A stretch of 64,000 nt of DNA, taken from UBA2588 sp964343075 (GTDB lineage Bacteria; Chloroflexota; Dehalococcoidia; Lucifugimonadales; UBA3495). Numbering within the stretch: position 1 is the stretch's first letter; each line of letters begins with the position of its first letter. A program made the translations under genes and the position numbers. Positions 26,489 to 35,620 of this stretch are shown piece by piece. The notes below the pieces were generated by a model that was not told the DNA's origin, did no database searches, and saw only the letters and a list, made by a program, of their open reading frames with translations. The stretch covers positions 1 to 64,000 of the forward strand of contig CAYFGT010000008.1 in the NCBI GenBank assembly GCA_964343075.1, written 5' to 3'.

Positions 26489-26917
26489 TTATTTCACCGG
26501 CAATTCAACGGTTGCGGTGCCAGGCGTGGTTTTTTCTCCTTTAGGGTTTTCTAGCCAAATTTCACAATCGATTAAATGGCTTCCATCTAGAATATATTTG
26601 TTGGTTATCACGCCTTTTCCTAGAATGGTGTCTCCTGGGACGTCCATCCCTCTGTACTGGCAGCTTAGTTTTTTAAGTACACCAAGCGGTGAGATCCATT
26701 CTGTAATCAGTTGTCCTAAAAAGGCATTTTTTAATGCTCCATGTAATATCGGTCCGGGAAGATTGTTATTTAATGCATAATCTTTATCGTAATGAATTTC
26801 ATAATAGTCTCCTGAGGCTCCAGCATACATAACCAGCTGCCTAGTAGTAGGGTTTTTTTCTAAAGTTGGTAATTCGTCACCTTGTTGCAAGTCTGACCAA
26901 TATATTTGTTCTGGCAT
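26489..26917 (-). CDS. MaoC-type hot-dog hydratase subunit
   Basis: A single hot-dog domain of 142 residues with the hydratase-2 signature spread over YAGASGDYYEIHYD and GPILHGALKNAFLG, giving the expected Asp and His. It is paired with the larger hot-dog gene just upstream (16 bases). Two such genes side by side usually encode a heterodimeric enoyl-CoA hydratase, as in actinobacterial steroid side-chain degradation (ChsH1/ChsH2). That substrate class is a suggestion only. Confidence 0.82.
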   Translation of the reverse strand: MPEQIYWSDLQQGDELPTLEKNPTTRQLVMYAGASGDYYEIHYDKDYALNNNLPGPILHGALKNAFLGQLITEWISPLGVLKKLSCQYRGMDVPGDTILGKGVITNKYILDGSHLIDCEIWLENPKGEKTTPGTATVELPVK

Positions 26918-26932
26918 ATTAATCCTCAGGTT

Positions 26933-27385
26933 TTAATATCTTATAGAGGTGTTTGTTTGCGTAGCTACAATTTGGCTTAACTGATTTTGATATTCAACAA
27001 CCGTTTTTGTAAATATCATAGTGCCTAGTCGCCCTTCCCTTTCATTAATGTCTAATATGGTTGCAGTGGCCGTGATGCTGTCTCCTGGTCTTACAGGGAA
27101 GAAGTATTCCCATTCACTTCCTCCGTCTAATGCGCGATCAAAAGGCATATCGAACGGGAAATCGGCTCTTACTTGCCCTAATGACCTTAGAAAAGTAGGC
27201 GGAGCAACGATGCCACCATGCGGTCCAGACCTCGCTACAGTCTCATCAGTCCACAAAGGGTTGGTGTCTCCAATTGCTTGAGCAAATTTAATGATTGCTC
27301 CTTGTTCAATATTTAATTTGACGGGTGCACTTTGTTTTCCGATGGTTTCTTTGATCATTTTGTCCGTCAGGAAAGAGTTCGCCAT
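26933..27385 (-). CDS. FAS1-like (N-terminal MaoC) hot-dog subunit
   Basis: A 150-residue hot-dog protein of the N-terminal MaoC/FAS1-dehydratase type with FAQAIGDTNPLWTDE and the family block GIVAPPTFL. The position equivalent to the catalytic His is occupied by Trp (PLW), so it is probably the structural or substrate-binding partner of the downstream MaoC subunit. ATG 27385 has GGGG about 7 bases upstream; a TTG two codons earlier is less likely. It is the first gene of the five-gene minus-strand operon ending at 23429. Confidence 0.8.
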   Translation of the reverse strand: MANSFLTDKMIKETIGKQSAPVKLNIEQGAIIKFAQAIGDTNPLWTDETVARSGPHGGIVAPPTFLRSLGQVRADFPFDMPFDRALDGGSEWEYFFPVRPGDSITATATILDINEREGRLGTMIFTKTVVEYQNQLSQIVATQTNTSIRY

Positions 27386-27509
27386 TATCAACCCCTATAT
27401 AATTGACCTTGTACCAGTCGAAAGTCTACAGTTAAAAATTAATTAATGTCAAGGAAAGACCACCTAGTTTGGAGTTGTAATAACTAAGCTTTGACTAGGA
27501 TTAATTTTC

Positions 27510-28562
27510 ATGAAAAATAAATTTTCTATTGTTTTGATTTTATTAGTATTGATGGGCATCCCAGATTCGCACTCTCTTGTGGACCCGATACTGGCTCCAC
27601 ATAAATTTAACATCCTTTCTTGGGAATTGAAAAATTTATTTGGCCGATCTTTTCAGCCAGTGACTAATGATTTTTGTTTGAGCCCAACGCATAGACTTTT
27701 CGCGTCTCAAGATGAAGGATTGTCAAAAGCTTCTTTGGATGAAACAAATAGGTTTTTTACCCAAATTCTTGAATACGAGATTCGTAAAAATGGATTTGAA
27801 ACAGTATTTCCTCCGGTAAAATTTATTATTCAATCACCCCCCAAATTGGTCATTTTTTCTCCAAGAGATAAAATCAAGTTAGAACAAACAATTCTACTTA
27901 ATCCTGAGGTCACTTACGAACAAACAATCGCCCTCGAAGAAATTTTGGAAGTAAAAACGAGAAAATCTGTATTGGTAGAAACTTTAGGAGGTTTAGCTGT
28001 TTATCCTAGTATCATTTCGAATACTGATTACGTCCCATATGTATTGAATACAGCTGCGCATGAATGGATTCATCATCGACTCTTTATAAGTCCTTTAGGG
28101 AGAAGATATTTTTCAAACGGGTTTATGAAAGAGCTTAATGAGAGCGTTGCTCAATTAGCTGGTAACGAATTAGGGAATAAAGCCTTGTTGGCCATTTCTT
28201 GGTGTTCTGAAAATGAAGTAGACCTCATAAAAAATGATGATGCATCAGTCTCTAGAATGGTCCTTCAAAATATCAGAAAGGAGGCAGAAACAATGTTACG
28301 GTCGGGAGAAATTAGAGAAGCTGAAGACTACATGGAGAAACAACGATTATTATTGAAAAGAGAAGGATATGATATACGTAAATTAAACCAGGCGTATTTT
28401 GCGTTTCATGAGATGTATGGTGATAGTCCTGCATCGATTTCCGACACATACGAACATTTGGTAAATATTAGAGCACAGGTTGGTGATTTGAAATCTTTCA
28501 TAGAGGTGGTGGGAAGCATAAAAAATGAAAATGATTTTAAGGAATTGGTATTACAGTATTGA
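27510..28562 (+). CDS. Secreted putative metallopeptidase-like protein (HEWIHH)
   Basis: A 350-residue protein with a signal peptide (KNK, hydrophobic run about 6-17, likely cleavage near residue 22). A zinc-binding HExxH motif is at 184-188 (HEWIH, in AAHEWIHHRLF), and a downstream Glu211 in KELNESVAQLAGNELG suits a gluzincin third ligand. The C-terminal 100 residues are charged and helical. I do not know a named family; peptidase activity is inferred from the motif and export. It stands alone, convergent with nurA. Confidence 0.7.
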   Translation: MKNKFSIVLILLVLMGIPDSHSLVDPILAPHKFNILSWELKNLFGRSFQPVTNDFCLSPTHRLFASQDEGLSKASLDETNRFFTQILEYEIRKNGFETVFPPVKFIIQSPPKLVIFSPRDKIKLEQTILLNPEVTYEQTIALEEILEVKTRKSVLVETLGGLAVYPSIISNTDYVPYVLNTAAHEWIHHRLFISPLGRRYFSNGFMKELNESVAQLAGNELGNKALLAISWCSENEVDLIKNDDASVSRMVLQNIRKEAETMLRSGEIREAEDYMEKQRLLLKREGYDIRKLNQAYFAFHEMYGDSPASISDTYEHLVNIRAQVGDLKSFIEVVGSIKNENDFKELVLQY

Positions 28563-28570
28563 GTATCAAG

Positions 28571-29779
28571 TTATACCCAAGGAGTTTTTTTAGATCGGTC
28601 TTTTTGTGAAGACCGTGTGTCTAAATTGTTAACAAAGGCAAGCTGTGCGACTAGATCTTTAAATAATTCTCTGTCTCGTCCACTAAGGACTGCTTGTTCA
28701 TGGGCTTCAGAAATGGCTACAGGATAGCCATGTCCTCTCTTACATTGATCATAGATTGTAGAATGGTTTAGATTTATTAATTCTTTGTTTGTAGCTACCC
28801 ATTCGGGGATTTCTATGCGGGCTATTTCATTTCCTGTGTGCATGTAATAGAAATATGTGTGATGGATTCCATAGTGCGATAATGGTATTGATGACTGTGA
28901 TTTGTATATAGGTGATCTTTCCCCTGGAGTTAAATACAAATCAAATAAATCTTTGTCTAGCAATCCATTAGCATTAGCGCAAGGGATGTTTTGGCTATGG
29001 TGGCTGTTGCAATGGTCCCTGCAAAATTCTGAGGATTCAGGGCAGGCAGTTGCTCTTATTGCGTTTATTACCTCTGTTGAGCGCGGCATAGAGATGTATG
29101 AACCTATAGTGATTTGATGCTTAAAGGATAATTGTCTGAATTCTTCTAAGCATGCTATCAGCCCTTCTTCTACGAAATGATTTACTGTGAATGATTTGTA
29201 GGTTTGTCCGGATAGTCCCCAAAGTATCAAAGAACCGTCAATCAACGCTAAGGTTGGCAAGTTGTTGTTGATTGTTTTTATGTGATTTAAGAGGGTTTGG
29301 ATTTCAATAATGCTTCTTTCAATACTTAGGAGGTTTCCGGTTAGTAATTCACTCTCATTGATATTATCTGGATTTGATATATACAGATCTTGAGGGTGGA
29401 TTTTTAAGGAGGGCTCGTTGGATAATTTTGCTTCGGGCTTGGTTCCATAAGAAATATAGCAGGTCCCTGTGTTTATGAGACTGCATGGCACTGGCAGATG
29501 GCGATCGATATCAATATGTGAGCCATCAGTTGAAATCACATTCCATGAAGCAGGCATTGTGTGAACTGGATAAGCGCCAATTAGGTGCTCGACCACCTCT
29601 GCTTTTAAATAAGGACGGGCATTAGAATATTTTGTTTGATTTATGGCTATTTGGTCATCTATTTGCGATGCATATTCTATAATTGATTTTAAGTTGCTGG
29701 TTTGTTTATGTTTCTGAGAGGTATAGCTAAGCATAGAGCTTGCTAATGCGCTAGATATTTTAGGAATATCCAAACTCAT
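28571..29779 (-). CDS. NurA-domain nuclease with cysteine cluster
   Basis: A 402-residue protein resembling NurA, the 5'-3' nuclease that works with HerA in DNA end processing. Candidate metal residues are Asp85 in STDGSHID, Asp181 in LALIDGSLILW, and the C-terminal YPVAISEAHEQA block. It carries four cysteines, 246, 253, 257 and 267 (C-x6-C-x3-C-x9-C), that could hold a cluster or zinc. Its start overlaps the selB stop by 4 bases. No herA is in the window. Confidence 0.72.
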   Translation of the reverse strand: MSLDIPKISSALASSMLSYTSQKHKQTSNLKSIIEYASQIDDQIAINQTKYSNARPYLKAEVVEHLIGAYPVHTMPASWNVISTDGSHIDIDRHLPVPCSLINTGTCYISYGTKPEAKLSNEPSLKIHPQDLYISNPDNINESELLTGNLLSIERSIIEIQTLLNHIKTINNNLPTLALIDGSLILWGLSGQTYKSFTVNHFVEEGLIACLEEFRQLSFKHQITIGSYISMPRSTEVINAIRATACPESSEFCRDHCNSHHSQNIPCANANGLLDKDLFDLYLTPGERSPIYKSQSSIPLSHYGIHHTYFYYMHTGNEIARIEIPEWVATNKELINLNHSTIYDQCKRGHGYPVAISEAHEQAVLSGRDRELFKDLVAQLAFVNNLDTRSSQKDRSKKTPWV

Positions 29780-31659
29780 AATTCGAGTAACCTTCGGGCG
29801 TCCCCTTCTCTTATTGTGATTTTTTGGTTATCTAAATGTTCTAATACAGGAAGTATGTATTTCCTAGAACTGTCGAATAAAGTACGTGCCTCAGCGACTG
29901 TAATAGTTTCATTTTCTGTAAGGTAGTTTTTAATTTGTTGTTTCATATTTATATACGCTTCCATATGGAAAAATAAACCTTCAGAGACTTTAACTATTTT
30001 CTCTTGCGATAATAATAGCGATTGGATTTCAGGATTAATAGTGAGCTCCGTCGGAGGATTAAAAGGTGACTCGATTAAAGCTGTTAGATATTTTTGGGCC
30101 TCTTCTTGGTCTGTACCTTTAAGTAACGGTTCGAATTCGGAGAGCTTAAGGAACCCGCCGTTAGTATCTAAAATTTGGTCGGATACTAATTTGATTAAAA
30201 TGGCATCGAATGATTGTGCAGATAACCCCAAGAGATTTCGGAATTCTTGGGCTGGAATTCCTTGCCTGAGTGGATGATTAGCATGATATTCATGCAGAAT
30301 AGCTGAAGAGCGAGACTTTATATTATTCCAATTGTCTGCCGCAAAAATCCATGCAGATGAGATGTTCTTCTCGGAGGTGTTCTCGGAGCTATCACAAATG
30401 ACAATTTCCGCCGAATCATACATTCCAGAAAGTTCAGCAATGCAATCAGATATATTTATATTTACGAGCTGACAAATATTTTGTGCAGTCATTGCTCCAG
30501 TGTTTCTTAGATTTTCTAATATCAATTCTTTGGTGTTTCCCAAATGGATAGTCATAAAACGGCTTAAAATGGCTTCATCAAATCTTTTGTGGTGTCTTAC
30601 AGGGTGAGGATCTAGCACTTGACCACCTCCTAAAGTATATTCGGATGAGCGGACTATGAACGGATCTCCTTTTAGAGAAGGAAGAGGTGTTTCTAATAAA
30701 ATTTGGCACCATCCGGTTTCTCCAGGATTTAGTATGGCGCTGTCTAATATTCTGACTCGGCCATTGCTCTCACTTGTGAAGGTATGAAAAGTGATTCCTT
30801 GGTTGTTTTTTAAGCTTTGAGGAGACATTTTGGAAATAGATAGTTCTGCATCGATAAGTTTTGTTGTGTTTAGCCATCCGGGAATAGTTAAGGTGTCGCC
30901 TCGATTAATTTCTTCAGTGGATATTCCTGAAATATTAACAGCTAGCCGAACTCCTGGGTTTGACTCACTTACTGGTTCACTATGGGACTGTAATCCTCGG
31001 ATGCGCCCTTTTATCCCACTATTAGCAATTTCCACTTCTTGTGACACATGAAAAGGTCCATCGATTAATGTTCCGGTGACGATTGTTCCAAAACCTGTAA
31101 TAGAAAAACATCGGTCTATTGGTAATCTCGGAGACTTGAAGCCAGAATTTGGAGATATCTCCAAATTCTGGTCAATTTGGGTCTTTAACTGCTCAATCCC
31201 TTTTAATGTGGTTGAAGATACTCTTACAACAGGAGACCCTTGTAAAGTTGTATCTTTCAACATATGTTCGATTTCTTCTTCTACTATTGTGAGCATATCC
31301 GGATCTGCGAGATCGCATTTTGTTATGACTATGATGGCGTTTGAAATCTTTAATGTGTCTAGAATGGATAAGTGTTCGATTGTTTGAGGCATTACGCTTT
31401 CGTCAGCTGCTACTATTAGGAGCGCTAGATCGATGCTGCCAACACCGCTTAACATGTTTTTTATGAATCGCTCATGGCCAGGGACATCTACTATGCTTAC
31501 ATGTTTTCCTGAAGGGAGGGTTAAGTCTGCAAATCCTAAATCGACAGTCATCGCTCGTGCTTTTTCTTCAGGCAGCCTATCCGGGTCGATATTAGTTAAG
31601 GCTTTAACGAGAGAGGATTTGCCATGATCCACGTGTCCAGCAGTTCCTAATACAAACAT
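29776..31659 (-). CDS. selB: Selenocysteine-specific elongation factor SelB
   Basis: SelB delivers Sec-tRNA to UGA codons marked by SECIS hairpins. The 627 residues contain the GTPase G1 loop GHVDHGKS at 8-15, DLGFADLTLPSG in the switch region, DVPGHERFI, TKCDLAD, and the SelB signature YTLGGGQVLDPHPVRHH. C-terminal winged-helix repeats follow (about 370-627). It is not EF-Tu, which lacks this C-terminal region. It sits in hemW-selB-nurA with tight spacing. selA, selD and tRNA-Sec are not in the window. Its presence supports the TGA-containing sulfurtransferase at 15313-16134. Confidence 0.95.
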   Translation of the reverse strand: MFVLGTAGHVDHGKSSLVKALTNIDPDRLPEEKARAMTVDLGFADLTLPSGKHVSIVDVPGHERFIKNMLSGVGSIDLALLIVAADESVMPQTIEHLSILDTLKISNAIIVITKCDLADPDMLTIVEEEIEHMLKDTTLQGSPVVRVSSTTLKGIEQLKTQIDQNLEISPNSGFKSPRLPIDRCFSITGFGTIVTGTLIDGPFHVSQEVEIANSGIKGRIRGLQSHSEPVSESNPGVRLAVNISGISTEEINRGDTLTIPGWLNTTKLIDAELSISKMSPQSLKNNQGITFHTFTSESNGRVRILDSAILNPGETGWCQILLETPLPSLKGDPFIVRSSEYTLGGGQVLDPHPVRHHKRFDEAILSRFMTIHLGNTKELILENLRNTGAMTAQNICQLVNINISDCIAELSGMYDSAEIVICDSSENTSEKNISSAWIFAADNWNNIKSRSSAILHEYHANHPLRQGIPAQEFRNLLGLSAQSFDAILIKLVSDQILDTNGGFLKLSEFEPLLKGTDQEEAQKYLTALIESPFNPPTELTINPEIQSLLLSQEKIVKVSEGLFFHMEAYINMKQQIKNYLTENETITVAEARTLFDSSRKYILPVLEHLDNQKITIREGDARRLLEL

Positions 31660-31667
31660 TATTATTC

Positions 31668-32885
31668 CTATATGAATTCTTCAAAGATGCGGTTGGCGAT
31701 AAAGACTTTAGATCTGGGTAATTTTATAGTATCGCCGTCAATTTCTATGAGTTGTTCTTGTTCGAGTTTTTGGAATTCTTCTTTAAATGTTGATTTAATA
31801 TCTATGTCATAACGGTTATGGTATTGAGCACAGTTTATCCCGTCGGCTAACCGAAGTCCAAGGAATACAAGTTCTGAAGCAATTTGGTTATTACTTAAAA
31901 CTTCATAGCCGTCGACAATAGGGTTTTCCAAAATTTGATCCAAAGGTTCATTTGGAATGATACTGCCGGATACTGTTTCTATGTATTTAGATGGAGATTT
32001 AATATTCCAATACCTAACATTTCCTAAATTGGAATGAGCTCCTGGCCCTATCCCTATATAGGGGTATCTTGTCCAATATGCTAAGTTATGTAGTGATTTT
32101 CTATCTTGTTTGCACCAGTTTGATATCTCGTATTGATGGTACCCCTTAGCATCCAAGAACGACTGAGCCCATGAATACATGTCAGCGATTTGATCATCTG
32201 TTGGTAGTTTTAACTTGCCTGCCTCAAACATTTTGTAGAAAGGTGTTCCTTCTTCGATGGTCAGGCTATACATTGATATGTGATCTGGGTTGCTGTTTAC
32301 TAATTTGGTTACAGTTGTTTCCCAATTTGTTTGCGTTTGGTTGGGCAATCCATACATCAAGTCTCCGCTTATATTAGTAAAACCTGCTAATCGGCCATTA
32401 CTGATGGCTTGTAAGGCCTGAGCATCGGAATGTCTCCTGTTTAATAAAGTGAGCAGTTTAGGTTGTAAAGCCTGCACTCCAATACTTAGTCTGTTTATTC
32501 CACTTTCGTATAAGTCGATACATTTAGATTCGTCTAAATCATCAGGGTTAGACTCTAATGTGATTTCAGCATCCTGAAGGATGTTTCCGTATAATCTTAT
32601 TTGATCCATGATTTGCTGGATTTGCGACTTGGTCATTAATGAAGGAGTACCTCCTCCAAAGAAGATGGTGTTAATTCTTGGGCTATTAAGTGAACAAAGC
32701 CAATTTTTTATATCTTCACAGACTGCGTTCACGTAACTTGGCATAAGGTCTTCCATTCCTTGGTATGTATTGAAATCGCAGTATCCGCATTTTGTTTTGC
32801 AGAAAGGAATGTGGACATATAAAGATATAGCTGAAGTATTGCCTAAATGAAAGTCCGGTTGCTCAGATGTGGAAGAGCTACTCAT
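31668..32885 (-). CDS. hemW: Radical SAM heme chaperone HemW
   Basis: A HemN-like radical SAM protein of 405 residues. The 4Fe-4S cysteines are Cys29, Cys33 and Cys36 in YVHIPFCKTKCGYCDF, followed by FFGGGTPSLM and SIGVQALQPK. HemW inserts heme into apo-proteins; the family was earlier called oxygen-independent coproporphyrinogen oxidase. The conserved CNF of true HemN-type oxidases is not obvious. It overlaps the DUF1232 gene by 8 bases and precedes selB by 8. Confidence 0.9.
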   Translation of the reverse strand: MSSSSTSEQPDFHLGNTSAISLYVHIPFCKTKCGYCDFNTYQGMEDLMPSYVNAVCEDIKNWLCSLNSPRINTIFFGGGTPSLMTKSQIQQIMDQIRLYGNILQDAEITLESNPDDLDESKCIDLYESGINRLSIGVQALQPKLLTLLNRRHSDAQALQAISNGRLAGFTNISGDLMYGLPNQTQTNWETTVTKLVNSNPDHISMYSLTIEEGTPFYKMFEAGKLKLPTDDQIADMYSWAQSFLDAKGYHQYEISNWCKQDRKSLHNLAYWTRYPYIGIGPGAHSNLGNVRYWNIKSPSKYIETVSGSIIPNEPLDQILENPIVDGYEVLSNNQIASELVFLGLRLADGINCAQYHNRYDIDIKSTFKEEFQKLEQEQLIEIDGDTIKLPRSKVFIANRIFEEFI

Positions 32886-33240
32886 CTATCTTTCCTGTGC
32901 CATCGACTACATTGTCGGGATTTTCATCTTCGGGTCTTTTGCTGGAAGTCTTTTTGTTTAGCGCTTCATCGATTACTTCTTGAGGTGAAAACCGTATCAG
33001 GATAACTGTGCCAATTATAGCAACTATAGCATCATCTAGCATTCCAAAAGGAAGAGAATCAGGTATGAAGAATTTTGTGGGTATTATGATATAGGCAACA
33101 CACAACCAGCCGATCAGGCGAACAATTATGTTTACTCTCTTATCCCAAAGTAATTTGATTAATAATCTTGCCAACTGTATGAAAGTAGGAATGAATCTAG
33201 ATAATATTAGAAATAATATGGAAATTCCGAATCTATTCAT
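32878..33240 (-). CDS. DUF1232 membrane protein
   Basis: A 120-residue protein with two hydrophobic helices (about 5-25 and 40-58) and the DUF1232/YkvA-type motif IPDSLPFGMLDDAIV. The tail after residue 85 is hydrophilic and rich in Lys, Glu and Asp. Function is not known for this family. It overlaps hemW and is probably in the hemW-selB-nurA transcript. Confidence 0.75.
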   Translation of the reverse strand: MNRFGISILFLILSRFIPTFIQLARLLIKLLWDKRVNIIVRLIGWLCVAYIIIPTKFFIPDSLPFGMLDDAIVAIIGTVILIRFSPQEVIDEALNKKTSSKRPEDENPDNVVDGTGKIDE

Positions 33241-33256
33241 GGGTTAATCAGTCAAT

Positions 33257-33715
33257 TTAAATTTCTGGATTAATCCAGAATGGAGCTCGTTTTCGTTGAG
33301 GCTCTAGTAGGTCGGTATTCGGTTGTGTTAATTGATAGTCCAGCGGGTTAGGGATTGTGTATCCTAATGCTTGGAACACTTCTGTGTTGCTGTAGTATCC
33401 GTCATAAGCGAATCGTAATAGAGTGGAGAAAAACGTATTGTTGTTGTTTTCTGTTTCGTTTAATATGTCAATTCTCCCTTGTTCGGGTAATTCGTGAAAT
33501 GACATTCCATGCTGTTGAATACTAGATATATTGATTTCCTGAAGCCCGTCTAATATTAACTTTTTAGTTTCAGTGGTTCGAATAGTTAGATCATTAATGA
33601 GAGGTTCTAAATTCAATTGATTTGCTGCAGGCATGGTTTCATTTCCGGGAATAAGAGTCCCAAGGATGGCATTCAAGGTTTCTGATCGTTCGCTATCAAA
33701 GACGGAGTTGTTCAT
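33257..33715 (-). CDS. Gluconate 2-dehydrogenase subunit 3-like protein
   Basis: A 152-residue protein resembling the small subunit of membrane gluconate/sugar-alcohol dehydrogenases: LNAILGTLIPGNETMPAA near the N-terminus and FAYDGYYSNTEVFQALGY toward the C-terminus. These subunits usually sit beside a GMC flavoprotein subunit. None is nearby; the neighbours are a CocE-type hydrolase (upstream) and DUF1232. No Tat or Sec signal is visible. The family call is moderately sure, the partner unknown. Confidence 0.6.
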   Translation of the reverse strand: MNNSVFDSERSETLNAILGTLIPGNETMPAANQLNLEPLINDLTIRTTETKKLILDGLQEINISSIQQHGMSFHELPEQGRIDILNETENNNNTFFSTLLRFAYDGYYSNTEVFQALGYTIPNPLDYQLTQPNTDLLEPQRKRAPFWINPEI

Positions 33716-33727
33716 TTGTCGTTCTCC

Positions 33728-35485
33728 TTAGGTTGATATTATGGGTAGCAAAATATGTGAAGGGTGCTCTTTGGAGTGATAAATATTTTGTTTTGCTGAG
33801 AGCATTTGAGTATTTTCTCCTAATTTTGACAAAGTGTTAGGGTTGCGATCAAATCTAGGGAAATTACTACTAGAGATTTCAACTCTAATAGCATGACCTT
33901 CTAGGAATACATGGCTGGTTGACCAAAGGTCAATGTTGTATTCATATATTTCGTCGGGGTAAATCCGAGACGGGTATTTTCGTGATGTCCTGAATCTAGC
34001 ACGGATAATTCCGTCCTGTATATTTTGAGCGTATCCGTTAGGGTGCACATCTACTAGTTTTGCAGTGAAATCAGTGTCATCAGCAGTTGTGGATGCAAAT
34101 AACTTGACAGATATTGGTCCGGTTACTTCAAGGTCTCGCTTAAGAATTTCAGAAGTGTATACAACCATATCGTTACGGTCTTCTATGGGTCTTTGATCGA
34201 AGACGCCGTGTGGAATAATGAGAGTGTTACCCCCTCTAGTCGGGACTGGATTTTTGGGATCATAAATATACGAATCAAATGGCTCAACATCTGAAGGAAT
34301 CTGACTCATTGTGCCGTCTCCATGCCTACTATTAGCTCTGCCGTCAGAATGAAAATGAAATTTAGTGTACTGAGTTCGTTTTAATGGCCATTCATTTTCG
34401 TATCTCCATTGGTTTTTGCCCATTACAAAGATAAGTACAGGAGGATTATTGTTAATTCCAGTATCTTTTTGTTTCATCCAATAATCGAACCAATCAAGTA
34501 AGTGTTGGTGTAGCTCAATTGGAGAATCAGGACCGAAGTCAATATCTCCTGCTCCTTTGGTGGTTGGTTGTGTGAATGGTCTTATGTGGGCCCAAGGTCC
34601 CACTATTAATTTTTGGTTATTTTGGGCTAATGAATTGCCGCCATTTTGGGAGATTGACTGAAAACCGCTCAAGCATCCTTCTAGGAATATGTCATACCAT
34701 GCTCCTATATGCATCATTGGAACTTTTATGTTGTTTGCGTTCTTATTTAGATTAATGTCCCACCAGTAAGGTCCATCGAGTTCATTGTCGAAATACTCGG
34801 ACAAATAAGGAGCAACTTCTTGTAATTTTTCAATCCAATCTCTCAATGGAAGATGGTTGTACCATTCGTCTTTTAAAGGTCTTGCGAAATTGTCTGTGTC
34901 TAAAAGCAAGGACTCAAATTCTGGAACCAAGTGCTCTTTACCGGCGCGCTCGAGGGTATTTAAGCCTTTGTGAATTGCATAAGGGATCATCCATCCCCAC
35001 TCTAAAGCTCCTCCTGTGTGATATACCCAGCTGTCATGAAAGCTAGATGATGCTGACACAGGAGCCATGCATTTAAGATTTGGATGACTAATAGGATTAC
35101 ATGCGAGGGTATATTGTGTTGCTCCTAAGTACGACTGACCAGTAGTTCCAATATTGCCATCGCACCAAGACTGCTTAGATATCCAGTCTATTGTGTCGTA
35201 TCCGTCGGTCATTTCTTGGAATAAGGGGTTGTAGTCTCCACCAGAATCAAACCTCCCTCGACAGTCTTGGCTTATTACGATGTATCCATTTTTTGGGAAA
35301 AACCATAGCGAGTGATCAGGGTCTGATGCATAGCTGTTCTTGCCGTAAGGTCCTCGGTTGATAAGTACAGGAAACTTCCCAGGTGCGTCAGGTCGATATA
35401 TATCAGCGGCAAGATTAGTGCCGTCACGCATTGGAATTTGGATGTCTAGGTCTCGGACTACTTTGAATTCATTGTTAATAACCAT
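33728..35485 (-). CDS. CocE/NonD-type alpha/beta hydrolase
   Basis: A 585-residue X-Pro dipeptidyl-peptidase/cocaine-esterase family hydrolase. Visible blocks are IPMRDGTNLAADIYRP, ISQDCRGRFDSGGDY and the nucleophile elbow GTTGQSYLGATQ with the catalytic Ser near 119. The C-terminal half has the jelly-roll domain (DDTDFTAKLVDVHPNGYAQ). It would hydrolyse an amide or ester bond; the substrate is unknown. No signal peptide is seen. A promoter-like TTGACT-17-TATCCT lies 36 bases upstream, back to back with that of the MFS gene. Confidence 0.85.
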   Translation of the reverse strand: MVINNEFKVVRDLDIQIPMRDGTNLAADIYRPDAPGKFPVLINRGPYGKNSYASDPDHSLWFFPKNGYIVISQDCRGRFDSGGDYNPLFQEMTDGYDTIDWISKQSWCDGNIGTTGQSYLGATQYTLACNPISHPNLKCMAPVSASSSFHDSWVYHTGGALEWGWMIPYAIHKGLNTLERAGKEHLVPEFESLLLDTDNFARPLKDEWYNHLPLRDWIEKLQEVAPYLSEYFDNELDGPYWWDINLNKNANNIKVPMMHIGAWYDIFLEGCLSGFQSISQNGGNSLAQNNQKLIVGPWAHIRPFTQPTTKGAGDIDFGPDSPIELHQHLLDWFDYWMKQKDTGINNNPPVLIFVMGKNQWRYENEWPLKRTQYTKFHFHSDGRANSRHGDGTMSQIPSDVEPFDSYIYDPKNPVPTRGGNTLIIPHGVFDQRPIEDRNDMVVYTSEILKRDLEVTGPISVKLFASTTADDTDFTAKLVDVHPNGYAQNIQDGIIRARFRTSRKYPSRIYPDEIYEYNIDLWSTSHVFLEGHAIRVEISSSNFPRFDRNPNTLSKLGENTQMLSAKQNIYHSKEHPSHILLPIIST

Positions 35486-35520
35486 TATGCACTTACACTC
35501 TTCAGCCGACTGATATGTTA

Positions 35521-35549
35521 AGGATAAAGGCTGGGTATTGGCGAGTCAA
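35521..35549 (-). promoter_or_regulatory. Promoter candidate for the CocE-type gene
   Basis: On the minus strand TTGACT, 17 bases and TATCCT precede the hydrolase start. Confidence 0.4.
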
Positions 35550-35572
35550 TTATATTCATTGTGCAGTCTAAC

Positions 35573-35601
35573 TTGTAAATAAAATAGCTAACATATAGAA
35601 T
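35573..35601 (+). promoter_or_regulatory. Promoter candidate for the MFS gene
   Basis: TTGTAA, 17 bases and TAGAAT precede the transporter start by about 20 bases. Confidence 0.4.
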
Positions 35602-35620
35602 CTGGTGATTCGACAATTGA

